DNA of 52,428 nucleotides from a virus. A model generated the notes under the pieces. It searched no databases, was not told the DNA's origin, and saw nothing but the letters and a program-made list of their open reading frames with translations. The stretch lies in the IMG/VR virus record IMGVR_UViG_3300033153_009436, positions 1 through 52,428 of that record. One strand, 5' to 3'. The translations under genes and the position numbers were made by a program. Below are positions 25,394 through 34,391 of the stretch, piece after piece. The first letter of the stretch is position 1. Every line of letters starts with the position of its first letter.

Positions 25394-25963
25394 TTACAAA
25401 GATAAAGAATTATTTTTAAATAAATCAAGTTCATTCACACTTATTTTTAGATTCTCTTTATCTAGATCAGGTTTGCTGCATAATTCATATACTTGTTCTA
25501 TTGTATTTAATGGAACTCCCAAATGTTCAGCATATAATTCATGAAATCCTTCTGGATTTATATAACTTTGGATATAATCAGCAATAGTACCCACATCTCC
25601 AAAAAAGTTTGAGATTTTTTCTTTAGTTTTAAGTGTAAACTTAGAGTATTTACCTAGTATAAACATATCAAGATCATGTTTAAACTTAGAATAATCATAA
25701 ACATAAAGATGAAGATCTTCTTCTGGTTTGTAATATTCTTCAAATAGTTTATTCTTTGTTAAATAAACTTGTTCAAACCTTTTGAACTTTTCATCATCTT
25801 TTGCAGAGTAAAGACATATAAATTTACAATCTTTTATATGGTATTTATCATCCCAAGATAAATATGTTTCAATAGGCACATATTGAACACCTTTTCTTAT
25901 TTGCAGCAAGGGGTATAGAAAAACCTTGCTCTTTTGAAAATATTCTGCATATACTTGCTTCAT
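25394..25963 (-). CDS. Hypothetical protein next to RecB-like nuclease
   Basis: 189 residues, rich in Tyr, Phe and Lys, with a beta-type first half (KVFLYPLLQIRKGVQYVPIE) and a helical second half. It follows the nuclease gene after one base, so the two are likely used together. No catalytic motif or known family is visible. Confidence 0.55.
   Translation of the reverse strand: MKQVYAEYFQKSKVFLYPLLQIRKGVQYVPIETYLSWDDKYHIKDCKFICLYSAKDDEKFKRFEQVYLTKNKLFEEYYKPEEDLHLYVYDYSKFKHDLDMFILGKYSKFTLKTKEKISNFFGDVGTIADYIQSYINPEGFHELYAEHLGVPLNTIEQVYELCSKPDLDKENLKISVNELDLFKNNSLSL
25397..25428 (-). promoter_or_regulatory. Bacteroidetes-type promoter for the gene at 24932
   Basis: On the minus strand TTG (25428-25426), a 21-base spacer and TATCTTTG (25404-25397), 28 bases before the start at 25369. 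The spacing equals that of the promoter at 15356-15387. It overlaps the end of the gene at 25394. Confidence 0.5.
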
Positions 25964-25964
25964 G

Positions 25965-26951
25965 TTATAATTCTACTGTATCAACTAAAAATTCATAAGG
26001 AAGTGTATAATTTCTTTCTTTATAATGATGTTCTGCACATTTTAGAACACCCACCATTCCTGTAGCCCATGAACTCAGTGTTTTTTCTGATACGGGAAAT
26101 GGATACACTTGGTTATATTTATCTATTACAACAAAGGTAAATAAAATTTTATAATTTTCTCTTTTTGCTACAATATGATTATTAAGAGCTAATGTAATAT
26201 AAATAGAAGCTTGTAACCAATAATTATAAAAGTCTATTGATTCAGAGAAATCAGATATTGTCTTTGATGTTGTTTTAAGATCAACAATATGAAGCACTTT
26301 TTTATCATGATCTATAGTATAATAATCAACTATACCTTTAAGTCCAAAATCATAATTTTGAAGTTTACACTCAAGTGGTTTTTCTTTAAAAACCTCTAAA
26401 GTGTCTAATTCAAAATCAGTTGCACCTGTATTAAATAGTTCCATTACCCCCGGATTTTGCTTTATGATATTAGCTTGATCCTGACATCTTAAGAGAGTAT
26501 CATTGTCTATAATGTCCTTTCCTGTAGTACAAATGAACTCATAATAATCTTCACTATCAGTAGTTTTAATTTTTGCCACTCTTTGTTCATCTGTTTTTAA
26601 ACTCTGATAAAGATTTTGTTCCTTTAATGAATCAAGAATTACAAAATCTTCTACATCAGCAAGAAGTGGAGTATCTGTGTGTAAAGTGAGACTCTTAAGA
26701 ACTTTTTTAACATTCTCAGATGGGATCTTCCCAGGTACTGTAGAGAATAGAACGTTTATATTCTCTGGCTGAAACACTAAGCAGTGCACTAACTTACCTT
26801 CAATAAGGTGTTTATCTGTTTTAACCTCTCTGTCTTTAAGTATATAGTCCTTATAGAATAAGGATGGTGAAAATAATAACCTATTCAATGAAGAATAGCT
26901 AAAATTAAATGGCTTGGAATAAAACTCTTCTTCTTTTTGTTTATTAATCAT
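25965..26951 (-). CDS. PD-(D/E)XK exonuclease, RecB/Cas4-like
   Basis: 328 residues. The order of motifs fits the PDDEXK_1/RecB-like family: G52-x3-H56 in EGKLVHCLVF, D209 in KGIVDYY, D224-x-K226 in IVDLKTT, and Q247-x3-Y251 in YWLQASIY. It would degrade DNA ends for recombination or host-DNA breakdown. It has no iron-sulfur Cys cluster of the Cas4 type. Its start overlaps a 26-residue membrane protein as ATGA and it sits downstream of DNA ligase. Confidence 0.82.
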   Translation of the reverse strand: MINKQKEEEFYSKPFNFSYSSLNRLLFSPSLFYKDYILKDREVKTDKHLIEGKLVHCLVFQPENINVLFSTVPGKIPSENVKKVLKSLTLHTDTPLLADVEDFVILDSLKEQNLYQSLKTDEQRVAKIKTTDSEDYYEFICTTGKDIIDNDTLLRCQDQANIIKQNPGVMELFNTGATDFELDTLEVFKEKPLECKLQNYDFGLKGIVDYYTIDHDKKVLHIVDLKTTSKTISDFSESIDFYNYWLQASIYITLALNNHIVAKRENYKILFTFVVIDKYNQVYPFPVSEKTLSSWATGMVGVLKCAEHHYKERNYTLPYEFLVDTVEL

Positions 26952-27028
26952 TTTTGATTTATTTTAATTACTACATATATAAGAATTATAAGTGCAAATG
27001 CCCAAGCAAATACTACTATCTCTATCAT
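26948..27028 (-). CDS. Membrane microprotein (26 aa) coupled to nuclease
   Basis: 26 residues, nearly all a single hydrophobic helix (MIEIVVFAWAFALIILIYVV) with a short basic end. Its TGA overlaps the nuclease ATG as ATGA and it starts 13 bases after the ligase stop. The fit between two genes and the clean hydrophobic helix argue for a real gene; function unknown. Confidence 0.45.
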   Translation of the reverse strand: MIEIVVFAWAFALIILIYVVIKINQK

Positions 27029-27041
27029 CTTTGTTTTGGTT

Positions 27042-28112
27042 TTATTTATCTAATCTAACTCCTACACATACAGGAAATCTAGGTATTCCATCATCACTAT
27101 ATTCAAAGAACCTAATTTCTGCAGTCTCACCACAATAATCAGATGCATTAATAAGTATATCTTCCCTTTCTTTATGAGAGAATTTCATTCCACAGCCAAA
27201 TTCAACACCATTGTATGAACATATAAATTGTCCTTGTTCAGGTCTTTTTGTAGAAGGTACAACATCTACAATAGTACATGCCAGGTCCTGGAAGTCTTTA
27301 TACTTAAGTAAGTTGCTGCTCCTGCTCTTAGGTTTATATCCAGCATCTCCCCATCTCACAATTGTTCCTTCATATCCCATTTTCAATGCTTTACCGTGCA
27401 GTGTCTTGAGCTCCTTCTCATCTTTAATAGTTATAGTTGGTACTAGCTCAATGTATTTAAAAGGAACAACAGAAAACATCTCTATTAAATTATTTAATAC
27501 AACCAGTCTCTGTTCAAAAGACATATCAGGATCAGCATAATCATAGATATGATACTTAACGTCTTCAGTTTCCCCTGGTCTATACTTCTTAATAAGTCTC
27601 ATGTTTTCTTGAAAAGTCTTTCCATGAGCATACAATTCACCGTCCAATGGTGCATTTAGCTCAAATTTATTTAGTTCTTCAAGTATATGATCCATATTAA
27701 GAATGGCCTTCCCTTTTCTTGATACAAATTTATCAGTATATCCTAATGCTCTCATTCCATCTAACTTAGGCTGTGCATAACACGGATATTCCACCTTATG
27801 AGATTCCTTATCATAACTCTTTGCTAACATAGGTAATATAACATCAAATGCTTTAGCATCTTCTACAGAGTCAAAGTACCCTGTGCTCATCTTATTATCT
27901 ATTTTACTTTTAGCTTCTGCCAAAGCCTGCTCTATTGCAGTTGTTGCATTAGCTTTACCAACATTCTTAGCTATACATGTACTTTGATGCTTAACTAATT
28001 GTCCCTCTAATAGACCAGATTCTTGTATAAGATCTGCTCCTTTAGTATATACATGTAATACACGGACTCTTCCTTTAGAGTCCAGTTTATAAATCTTTTT
28101 TGAATAATTCAT
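27042..28112 (-). CDS. ATP-dependent DNA ligase with WGR-like N-terminus
   Basis: 356 residues. Nucleotidyltransferase motifs: I K116-LDG (adenylated Lys), III DGE at 157-159, IV EGTIVRW at 248-254, V LLKYKDF at 268-274. Residues 1-80 look like a WGR-type nucleic-acid-binding domain (KLDSKGRVRVLHVY through NVGKANATTAIEQA to TGYF). It would seal nicks in replication and repair. It is preceded by the structured non-coding stretch 28133-28585, whose terminal hairpin ends about 25 bases before this start, so it may be transcribed separately or be controlled by that structure. Confidence 0.9.
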   Translation of the reverse strand: MNYSKKIYKLDSKGRVRVLHVYTKGADLIQESGLLEGQLVKHQSTCIAKNVGKANATTAIEQALAEAKSKIDNKMSTGYFDSVEDAKAFDVILPMLAKSYDKESHKVEYPCYAQPKLDGMRALGYTDKFVSRKGKAILNMDHILEELNKFELNAPLDGELYAHGKTFQENMRLIKKYRPGETEDVKYHIYDYADPDMSFEQRLVVLNNLIEMFSVVPFKYIELVPTITIKDEKELKTLHGKALKMGYEGTIVRWGDAGYKPKSRSSNLLKYKDFQDLACTIVDVVPSTKRPEQGQFICSYNGVEFGCGMKFSHKEREDILINASDYCGETAEIRFFEYSDDGIPRFPVCVGVRLDK

Positions 28113-28132
28113 TGGTTTTAAATTTAATTGTT

Positions 28133-28200
28133 AAAAAGAACGGAGTGAAACCACGGACAGTGGTGGCTGTCCAATGGTTTCAACTATGGCAACTCCGTTC
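28133..28200 (-). terminator. Three-tier terminator hairpin of the candidate RNA
   Basis: GAACGGAGT (28138-28146) pairs with ACTCCGTTC (28192-28200); inside it GAAACCA (28147-28153) with TGGTTTC (28075+, at 28175-28181); inside that GGACAG (28155-28160) with CTGTCC (28167-28172). On the minus strand the hairpin is followed by TTTTT (28137-28133). The 22 paired positions make it the strongest fold in the window; it separates the upstream unit from the ligase gene. Confidence 0.8.
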
Positions 28201-28585
28201 AATAAAAAATAAAGCTATCAAGAGTAGAGCATTTCACCATATACTAGTGTTCCATATAGTATACACCAGATGATACTCCTGAATTAACTAGCGGCTCCGT
28301 GCATTAGCCCCAACATTACTAAGGGCACAAACTAGTTATTTTTGAATGTACTGATTCCACGGGTTGCTCATCATCCGCTCAGGGACCTACTACCAACACA
28401 AGGCTGGGTTCAATATAAATACACCTTTTTTTACCAAGGTTTACACAGACTTAGCATAACATTGCCATAACGTAATACATTCAAACTTTAAAATTATAAT
28501 GTGTATAGAGGCTATAACTCTATCCATACAGGTATTGACTAGTTTACCTGAGACTCCAGCATGGTTTTCACGTACAGAGCACACA
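28133..28585 (-). ncRNA. Candidate structured non-coding RNA, about 450 nt
   Basis: No plausible gene on either strand, but many complementary segments: CAGGTA/TACCTG (28529-28550), ATAGAG/CTCTAT (28505-28523), a 10-bp long-range helix 28341-28350 with 28476-28485, AACTAG/CTAGTT (28286-28291 with 28332-28337), TATACTA/TAGTATA (28240-28263), and a compound 3' hairpin. The loop of the first hairpin contains AACTAGT, complementary to other ACTAG sites, so a loop-loop contact is possible. Neighbours are all on the minus strand and the strong terminator fits minus-strand transcription. No match to RNase P, tmRNA or a tRNA was seen. The 5' end is not defined. Confidence 0.6.
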
Positions 28586-29764
28586 TTAAAAAGGTAAAAC
28601 ATCCAGTTCTAGATCTTTTACATTTTTAGCTGTAATCTTTTTTTTATATTCATCTTTTAATATAAGAGATGATGGATCAATCTTAAATACACTCTCTTGG
28701 TCTATCCCAAAAGTACCATTTAATACACTATTAAACATATTCTTTGCAATTATTTGAACTGCAAATTCAGTTAAAGCATCATCTTTAACTAGTTTTTTAA
28801 TTAAATTATCATATGGATGTGCTGAACCAAAATAAGAACTATGGATATAATTCTCAAATCTAATACGCAAGGACTTAAAATTTACATAATTCCAATTTTT
28901 TGTTTCTTTTAAATCATCAGAATGAAAAAAGAATAACATAGCTAAATAAGTGTAAGATTCTTCAGTATTACAATTAGCCATTATTTCAACGCCTAAAGAT
29001 CTGTCATCTACATAATCACTCTTTATCATTTCAACTATATTACTATAGTTTTCTTCATTTAATGGTGTTGAATCTTCACTAGATACATTATTTATTACAG
29101 AATCTAAACACAATAAATGTTGATTATTTTTTAACCAATTAAAATTTGATATTTGTTCAGGTTCTATATAATATACATAACCTCCACTAGTTGAATGCAG
29201 TACGGATTCTAACCAAGTTTTCTTTGAGTTAGTAGATCCACCTTGATGATAATAATAAGGTTTACTAACACAAAATTGATCATCATCATTTACTGTATCC
29301 AGAAATTGTTTAATTTTAACAATAGCTGCATCTGTAAAACGGGCAGGCTGGTTTACATTACAATGTAAAAGATGTAAAAGATCCTTTTTTGATGTGTAAT
29401 TAGGAGTATTATATGTAGAACTATTTAGTGTACCAAAATATTTTTCTGATACTATTGCAATATCTGCTTTTTCTTTATCTCTAATTACTTGTGAGTCATA
29501 TTTTTTATTAATAATATTGACTTTTTCTCTAGGTAAAGCTAGATGAGGAAATCTATAAATTTTTGCTGAATTAAGTTTTGATTTATCAAACTCTGGTATA
29601 TCAATACCATAGAACTTCAGCCAGGCTTCATTCCATTGTTTTGTAATACCAATATATAGTCCTTTATGATGAAAGTCTAGTTCAGATACATCAAATAATT
29701 GAGTACCACAACTATCAATATAATTTATAGTTATATCATATAAGTTTTTTGTTACATTTATCAT
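28586..29764 (-). CDS. BRCT-like-segment protein of the MoxR/VWA module, SSB-like tail
   Basis: 392 residues, not recognised as a family. Residues about 68-110 (FPHLALPREKVNIINKKY, then VIRDKEKADIAIVSEKYF) align by eye with a segment of the protein at 29766 and look like a beta-alpha-beta BRCT-like unit. The C-terminus ends DLELDVLPF; acidic residues before LPF are typical of bacterial SSB tails. It is last in a run of VWA, AAA+ and two BRCT-like genes and is followed by the candidate RNA. I infer a client or adaptor role within that module. Confidence 0.55.
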   Translation of the reverse strand: MINVTKNLYDITINYIDSCGTQLFDVSELDFHHKGLYIGITKQWNEAWLKFYGIDIPEFDKSKLNSAKIYRFPHLALPREKVNIINKKYDSQVIRDKEKADIAIVSEKYFGTLNSSTYNTPNYTSKKDLLHLLHCNVNQPARFTDAAIVKIKQFLDTVNDDDQFCVSKPYYYHQGGSTNSKKTWLESVLHSTSGGYVYYIEPEQISNFNWLKNNQHLLCLDSVINNVSSEDSTPLNEENYSNIVEMIKSDYVDDRSLGVEIMANCNTEESYTYLAMLFFFHSDDLKETKNWNYVNFKSLRIRFENYIHSSYFGSAHPYDNLIKKLVKDDALTEFAVQIIAKNMFNSVLNGTFGIDQESVFKIDPSSLILKDEYKKKITAKNVKDLELDVLPF

Positions 29765-29765
29765 A

Positions 29766-30830
29766 TTACTTCTTTTTTGATTTTAAATATTGCCTATACT
29801 CAGGTTTTACTTGAATTTTAAATACATATAGACTTCTATTTTCTATTCTTATTTCTCTTCTGACAATTGGTTCTAGATATCTAAAGTTTTCTTCATCAAG
29901 AAGCTCCTTTTCATCCAACCATAAGATCATTTCTTCTGCAGTTCTGTATGAAAAAGAACTAATATCTGCAGTATTTGACCAGTACTGAACATCTTTGTTC
30001 CTATTAAATTTATACATGGCATTATCAATACCATTTGCCAGCGTCCACAGTAAATGATAATTAGATCCATAGTCAATAGTTGGTAATATTTTACTAGCTA
30101 TTGCATTATCCTCATCATTGTAAGAGTTAACTTGTGTTATGATATCTTTTACCAGTTGCTCATCCAATATTTGTTTAGTTGCTGATTGATGCATAACATC
30201 TTCAACAGCCATAACAGAAAGTGACTCAGTATCAATTTTATGTGCCAGATTAACAGCCATTCCAGTTAACAACCAGGCATCATAAAGAGTATCATATGTG
30301 TCAACAGAACTGCTCCAAAGATTGAACCAATTACTTACTTTATCATCATAAAGTATAAGATTGCTTTTTCCATTAAGCATGGTATCTTTACTATACTTGA
30401 CACTAGATGGCATACTATTTGACTCTTTAAAAGTTTCATAGTTCCAAATTTTTGCCAGCATAGTGGTGGAATTAATATTATTTCCATTCTGAAAATGATC
30501 ATGGAAATCATCATGAGTTATGATGACTTCTGCTGCATTAAGATCACTTACTAATGTTATCCCGTGTTCTTTTAGTGCACTTCTCACTCTATCTATAGAA
30601 ACTGGTGATTTTGGGAGCAAAAATGCTCTCTTCCAGGATGTTTTAAGTTGCTTTGTAGTGCTAGTCTTTATGAGATCCTTTATTGTTTCATATTTAGTTT
30701 CAGAATCAGTAGAAATTATAGTCTCTATATCTCCATTGGAGTTAGAACACACCCCATATTCTGGGGTGTCTTCTAATCCAAAGTGTTTTAGAGCATCTTC
30801 ATTATATTCTTGATATACACTTTTACTCAT
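29766..30830 (-). CDS. BRCT-like-segment protein of the MoxR/VWA module
   Basis: 354 residues. Residues about 66-112 (FLLPKSPVSIDRVRSALKEH then AAEVIITHDDFH) match the segment in the neighbour at 28586, so the two may be distant paralogues or partners. The end is strongly basic (YLKSKKK). The start overlaps the AAA+ stop by one base and the stop lies 2 bases before the next start. Function unknown. Confidence 0.55.
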   Translation of the reverse strand: MSKSVYQEYNEDALKHFGLEDTPEYGVCSNSNGDIETIISTDSETKYETIKDLIKTSTTKQLKTSWKRAFLLPKSPVSIDRVRSALKEHGITLVSDLNAAEVIITHDDFHDHFQNGNNINSTTMLAKIWNYETFKESNSMPSSVKYSKDTMLNGKSNLILYDDKVSNWFNLWSSSVDTYDTLYDAWLLTGMAVNLAHKIDTESLSVMAVEDVMHQSATKQILDEQLVKDIITQVNSYNDEDNAIASKILPTIDYGSNYHLLWTLANGIDNAMYKFNRNKDVQYWSNTADISSFSYRTAEEMILWLDEKELLDEENFRYLEPIVRREIRIENRSLYVFKIQVKPEYRQYLKSKKK

Positions 30831-32104
30831 TATTTTACAGTCATTTTAATTATTTCTGGATTCATCATTAGTTTATTAAACTTTTGCTTGTTTCCATTAA
30901 ATATAGTTCTCACAACAAGATACTTTAGATCATTATTAAAATGTTCTTTTGTACAAAGAGCAATTAATCTATCTGTAATCTTTTGTGTCACTGAATTTTC
31001 TTTAGAATAAACTACAGAATAGTTAGCTAATCTGGTTGCTAAAGTTGATGCAATATCTGCACGATAATTATCTCCTTCACCAACACAACCTTTTAATTCA
31101 CCTAAGATATATTTCTCATTATCATGAGTTAATAGATCTTTTGGTGTTACCAGTTTATCCAGTTTGTTATTTATAAAGGTAGTAAACATAGATGCAAATG
31201 TATCTCCAACAGAACCTTCACCAATTAATTGTATCATACTGAGATTTGATTCAAAATCATCAAAGCTTGATATAGAATTAAAAAAGGTTGTAATAGATCT
31301 TGCATTTGTTTCTTGAGTTACAAGTTCAGGATTTAATAATAGAAAGTTAATACATCTTGTATCTATACCTGATTCTTCTGCCCAACGAGCCCACACATCT
31401 ACATTAAACTTTAAATTTGCTGTGATGTATCTGGTCTTTTGTGCTGAGTCAACAGAATTAACCATATAATCTCCATTATCTGGATTAGCTGTTAACATGA
31501 TATGCCAATCTTTAGGTAATGTCCAAGAAATATATGTTTGTCTATCAATTAGTTCCATTACTGCTTGAATAAATCTAGTATCTGCTCTGTTCCAATCATC
31601 AAGAAGTAAGATACCACCCTCTTTCTTATCAGCTATCCATTCTGGTGCACAATAAGACATTCTGTTTTTACCAGTCATCTTATATCCATTCTTTAGATAT
31701 TCTTGTACTGCTAGTTCATCTACCCATAATCCAACTTTCTTGATTATTGAGTTTGATTCATCTAGCTTAGCTAAATCTGCTGATGCTGAAGTACGCTGAG
31801 CCGCAGTATAAGTAAGTTCATCTATTTTTTTTAGAACTTTTTTCTCTTTATACATTTGAAATTGACGTACAGGAAATCCAACAAGATCTCCTAGTTCCTC
31901 TATCTGAGCAAGATTTAATTTTACAAAATTTAGATTATTATCTTTTGCTAATTGAACAACTGCAGAAGTTTTACCAATTCCTGATTCTCCAACTACTTCT
32001 ATTGCAACAGGTGGTTTAGATTGTTCTTGTAAGAATCTATTATTTATAATAATATGATTTATAAAATCATTTAATTCATCAATGTTTAAATTTACTTGTG
32101 CCAT
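30830..32104 (-). CDS. MoxR-like AAA+ ATPase
   Basis: 424 residues. Walker A GESGIGKT at 39-46, Walker B ILLLDDWNRAD at about 165-175, sensor-1 Asn in MLTANPDNGDY, and an arginine-rich helix after it fit the MoxR/dynein-like AAA_5 group. Such ATPases remodel partner proteins together with VWA-domain proteins. Here the VWA gene is directly upstream (4 bases), supporting a phage RavA-ViaA-like pair. Substrate not evident. Confidence 0.82.
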   Translation of the reverse strand: MAQVNLNIDELNDFINHIIINNRFLQEQSKPPVAIEVVGESGIGKTSAVVQLAKDNNLNFVKLNLAQIEELGDLVGFPVRQFQMYKEKKVLKKIDELTYTAAQRTSASADLAKLDESNSIIKKVGLWVDELAVQEYLKNGYKMTGKNRMSYCAPEWIADKKEGGILLLDDWNRADTRFIQAVMELIDRQTYISWTLPKDWHIMLTANPDNGDYMVNSVDSAQKTRYITANLKFNVDVWARWAEESGIDTRCINFLLLNPELVTQETNARSITTFFNSISSFDDFESNLSMIQLIGEGSVGDTFASMFTTFINNKLDKLVTPKDLLTHDNEKYILGELKGCVGEGDNYRADIASTLATRLANYSVVYSKENSVTQKITDRLIALCTKEHFNNDLKYLVVRTIFNGNKQKFNKLMMNPEIIKMTVK

Positions 32105-32108
32105 TTTT

Positions 32109-33275
32109 TTAATTTAATTTAATTACTAATCCTGGTAACTCATCGTTGTCTCCTGAACTTGAACTTAAACACCATAAAGTGTTCTTTGGACATTCATCTG
32201 GAGCTGGTGCTTCACCATCTGTGCAATATATAAGTGCAGTATATGCACGTTTGTTTTCATTGAAATGATCTACAACTGGTTGAAAACTTGTGCCTCCTCT
32301 ACCTTTTATTTCCCAATCTTTTTTAGGATTGAATACTTCTACGCCTGCAAGGCTTGCATCACACTGTGCAACACTGATTTTATGCCCTGTCTTATGCATA
32401 TGGCATAATTCATTATAGAATTCCTTTAATTCATTAGATGATACTGAGCCAGATGTATCCACACCTACAAGAATATGATTCTTGAACTTGATCTTAAGTC
32501 CAGGATTTTCTTGATAACGTTTATTATACTTTCTCCGCATCTTCTTGGTGTAAACAATACTAGAATTGCCCACAAACCGTCTTAAATAACCTCTCCAGTC
32601 AAATTTAGGAGGTGGTATATTGAGTATTCTACTAATGATTTCTGATAGTTCTCCAGGAATAGTTCCTCTTCTCTTTTCAGTAATATCTGCAGTTTCTTTA
32701 AGCTGATGATCAATTTGCTTTTCTACAAGTCTTTTCTCAGCCTCAGTTAACTCATCAAATTCATCCCATGTTTTATGATCATCATAAGGACTATCTCCGG
32801 GTGACTCATTTAATATTGCATTTAATGAATCACAGGTTCCTTCTTCAGATGCCTGTTGTAGTAAATAATAGTATACTTTAGTTCCTGCTCTTTCAGGTAA
32901 ATTAAGTTCAGGAAATGAATCCAATGTTAATCCACCTTCTGGCAATTGTATACTACTTATGTATTGATTAATTTCAAGATCAGCTGCTATGTTAAATAAC
33001 TTTTTACTTTCAAAACTATCCCTATAAATAAGATGTCCAAAAGAAATATGTAATAGTTCATGTTTTAATAAACCTATTCTTTGTTCATTGTTCAGATTCA
33101 TAAAGAAATCTGGATTAATTGCTAATTGAACACCTATACCATGTTTACTGACACCCGCTGTTGGAATATCTTTTCTAAATTTCTTATTTAAACCAATAAG
33201 AAATAATCCATAAAATGCTTCATTTAATATTAAATTTTTAGAAGCTCTTGATAATTCTTCTGATATATCTACCAT
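32109..33275 (-). CDS. Metallopeptidase-like/VWA protein (DUF2201-like)
   Basis: 388 residues. The N-terminal half carries H72-E-L-L-H76 (KHELLHISFGH), a zincin-type motif, and a following NIAADLEIN segment. The C-terminal half is a VWA-like domain with an intact MIDAS start D273-T-S-G-S277 and a later T in CTDGEAPAP. This order is that of DUF2201 proteins, usually next to MoxR ATPases, as here. Whether it cleaves protein or is only structural cannot be told. The start overlaps the 132-residue gene by 7 bases. Confidence 0.8.
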   Translation of the reverse strand: MVDISEELSRASKNLILNEAFYGLFLIGLNKKFRKDIPTAGVSKHGIGVQLAINPDFFMNLNNEQRIGLLKHELLHISFGHLIYRDSFESKKLFNIAADLEINQYISSIQLPEGGLTLDSFPELNLPERAGTKVYYYLLQQASEEGTCDSLNAILNESPGDSPYDDHKTWDEFDELTEAEKRLVEKQIDHQLKETADITEKRRGTIPGELSEIISRILNIPPPKFDWRGYLRRFVGNSSIVYTKKMRRKYNKRYQENPGLKIKFKNHILVGVDTSGSVSSNELKEFYNELCHMHKTGHKISVAQCDASLAGVEVFNPKKDWEIKGRGGTSFQPVVDHFNENKRAYTALIYCTDGEAPAPDECPKNTLWCLSSSSGDNDELPGLVIKLN

Positions 33276-33667
33276 TTTAATTCTAATTTTACTTTATTAA
33301 TAAATGTAAACTCTAAACTTTGAAGAGCTTCTTCTACCATAGTATCCAGTTCTAAATTAATTATCTCTTTATCAAAATCAGTTATATTAAGATTTTTTGA
33401 AAAACGGAAAAATAAATTATCCCAGGATAAATCTATTTTAGAACTATCTTTTATTTCTAAAATTGAAAGAATACACTTTTCAAATTTATTTACAAATACC
33501 TGTCTTTTTCCATATATTAGACATTTTGCTAATATTACAATAGCAATGTTACTTATATCAATATTCTTGATATTAGAACAAGCTATTTCAAAATCTTCAT
33601 TAGAAGCAATTAACATTTTCTTTAATTCTTTATACGTTTTTATATCTAATTTTACTTTATTTGCCAT
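33269..33667 (-). CDS. Hypothetical protein preceding the VWA gene
   Basis: 132 residues, helical by eye, Lys/Asn/Ile-rich, with a KLDIKTYKELKKMLIASNED start. It overlaps the upstream gene by one base and the VWA gene by 7, so it belongs to the same translation chain. It may be an adaptor of the AAA+/VWA pair. Not recognised. Confidence 0.55.
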   Translation of the reverse strand: MANKVKLDIKTYKELKKMLIASNEDFEIACSNIKNIDISNIAIVILAKCLIYGKRQVFVNKFEKCILSILEIKDSSKIDLSWDNLFFRFSKNLNITDFDKEIINLELDTMVEEALQSLEFTFINKVKLELKW

Positions 33668-34014
33668 TAATCTTCTATTTTTATAGTTTTAATCATCCAC
33701 TTTGGTTTTGTTTCTGAATGTAGTGCTACTAACCATTCTTTTGCTGATGGAATGTAGTTATTACAATCTTCTTTAACATGTTGTTCTCCAACATACCTTG
33801 TATATACAGTCTTTCCTTCACTATTACTGAAGTTTGACCCAAATATTTTTTCTAGTTCAAAGATTCCTTCACTATGATGTCTAAATAATCTATGTTCTGA
33901 GTGTCCTACCCAAGATTTAGTTGCATCAAACCACTCATGTATAGGAAGATAATCTTCTAGAACTCCACCAAACTTTCTTACAGAACTTTTAGCATGTAAT
34001 AAAGGATGAGCCAT
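33667..34014 (-). CDS. DUF6915-like protein
   Basis: 115 residues with the sequence pattern of DUF6915: MAHPLLHAKSSVRKFGG, then IHEWFDATKSW, then HRLFRHHSEGIFELEKIFG. The several His residues (HSEHRLFRHH) could bind metal. Start and stop each overlap a neighbour by one base. Role unknown; the family occurs in phage replication neighbourhoods. Confidence 0.55.
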   Translation of the reverse strand: MAHPLLHAKSSVRKFGGVLEDYLPIHEWFDATKSWVGHSEHRLFRHHSEGIFELEKIFGSNFSNSEGKTVYTRYVGEQHVKEDCNNYIPSAKEWLVALHSETKPKWMIKTIKIED

Positions 34015-34391
34015 TATATAAAGATTTGTTCATTCCAGGAAGTGCTATCTATGCATCTTAAATGAAGATCCATCTCATAGCTATTATGTTCTAAATTTAT
34101 TGTTAATGTACCATAACCACCATCATTATTAATCCAATCTCCTGTAGAATCTGCATGCTCATGAATAATTTGGTAAAATATATCATCTAACTTTCTTATT
34201 GTTTCTCTTGTGTTTATTATTTTTGTATTGTGATCATAACTGACTACTTCATCAATACCACCATCATCTCCTGATCCAGAGAAAGCAATTTCTATAGTGT
34301 GCACATCTTTATCTTTTAGGCACATCATCTCCAACCTTTGTTCTAGGGTCAGTTTTCTTTTTAACTTTTTTTTTGTTTTCATAGTCTTCAA
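34014..34391 (-). CDS. DUF6878-like protein
   Basis: 125 residues. After a very basic start (KTKKKLKRKLTLEQRL) it shows IEIAFSGSGDDGGIDEV and GDWINNDGGYGTLTINLEH, the two landmark segments of a small phage family. It overlaps the RusA gene by 83 bases, so the real start may be one of the internal Met codons near 34328. Unknown function. Confidence 0.5.
   Translation of the reverse strand: MKTMKTKKKLKRKLTLEQRLEMMCLKDKDVHTIEIAFSGSGDDGGIDEVVSYDHNTKIINTRETIRKLDDIFYQIIHEHADSTGDWINNDGGYGTLTINLEHNSYEMDLHLRCIDSTSWNEQIFI

Noticed and set aside
28133-28585. RNase P RNA, tmRNA or tRNA in the ligase-upstream stretch
   Set aside because: Their conserved core segments were not found; only generic structure is supported.
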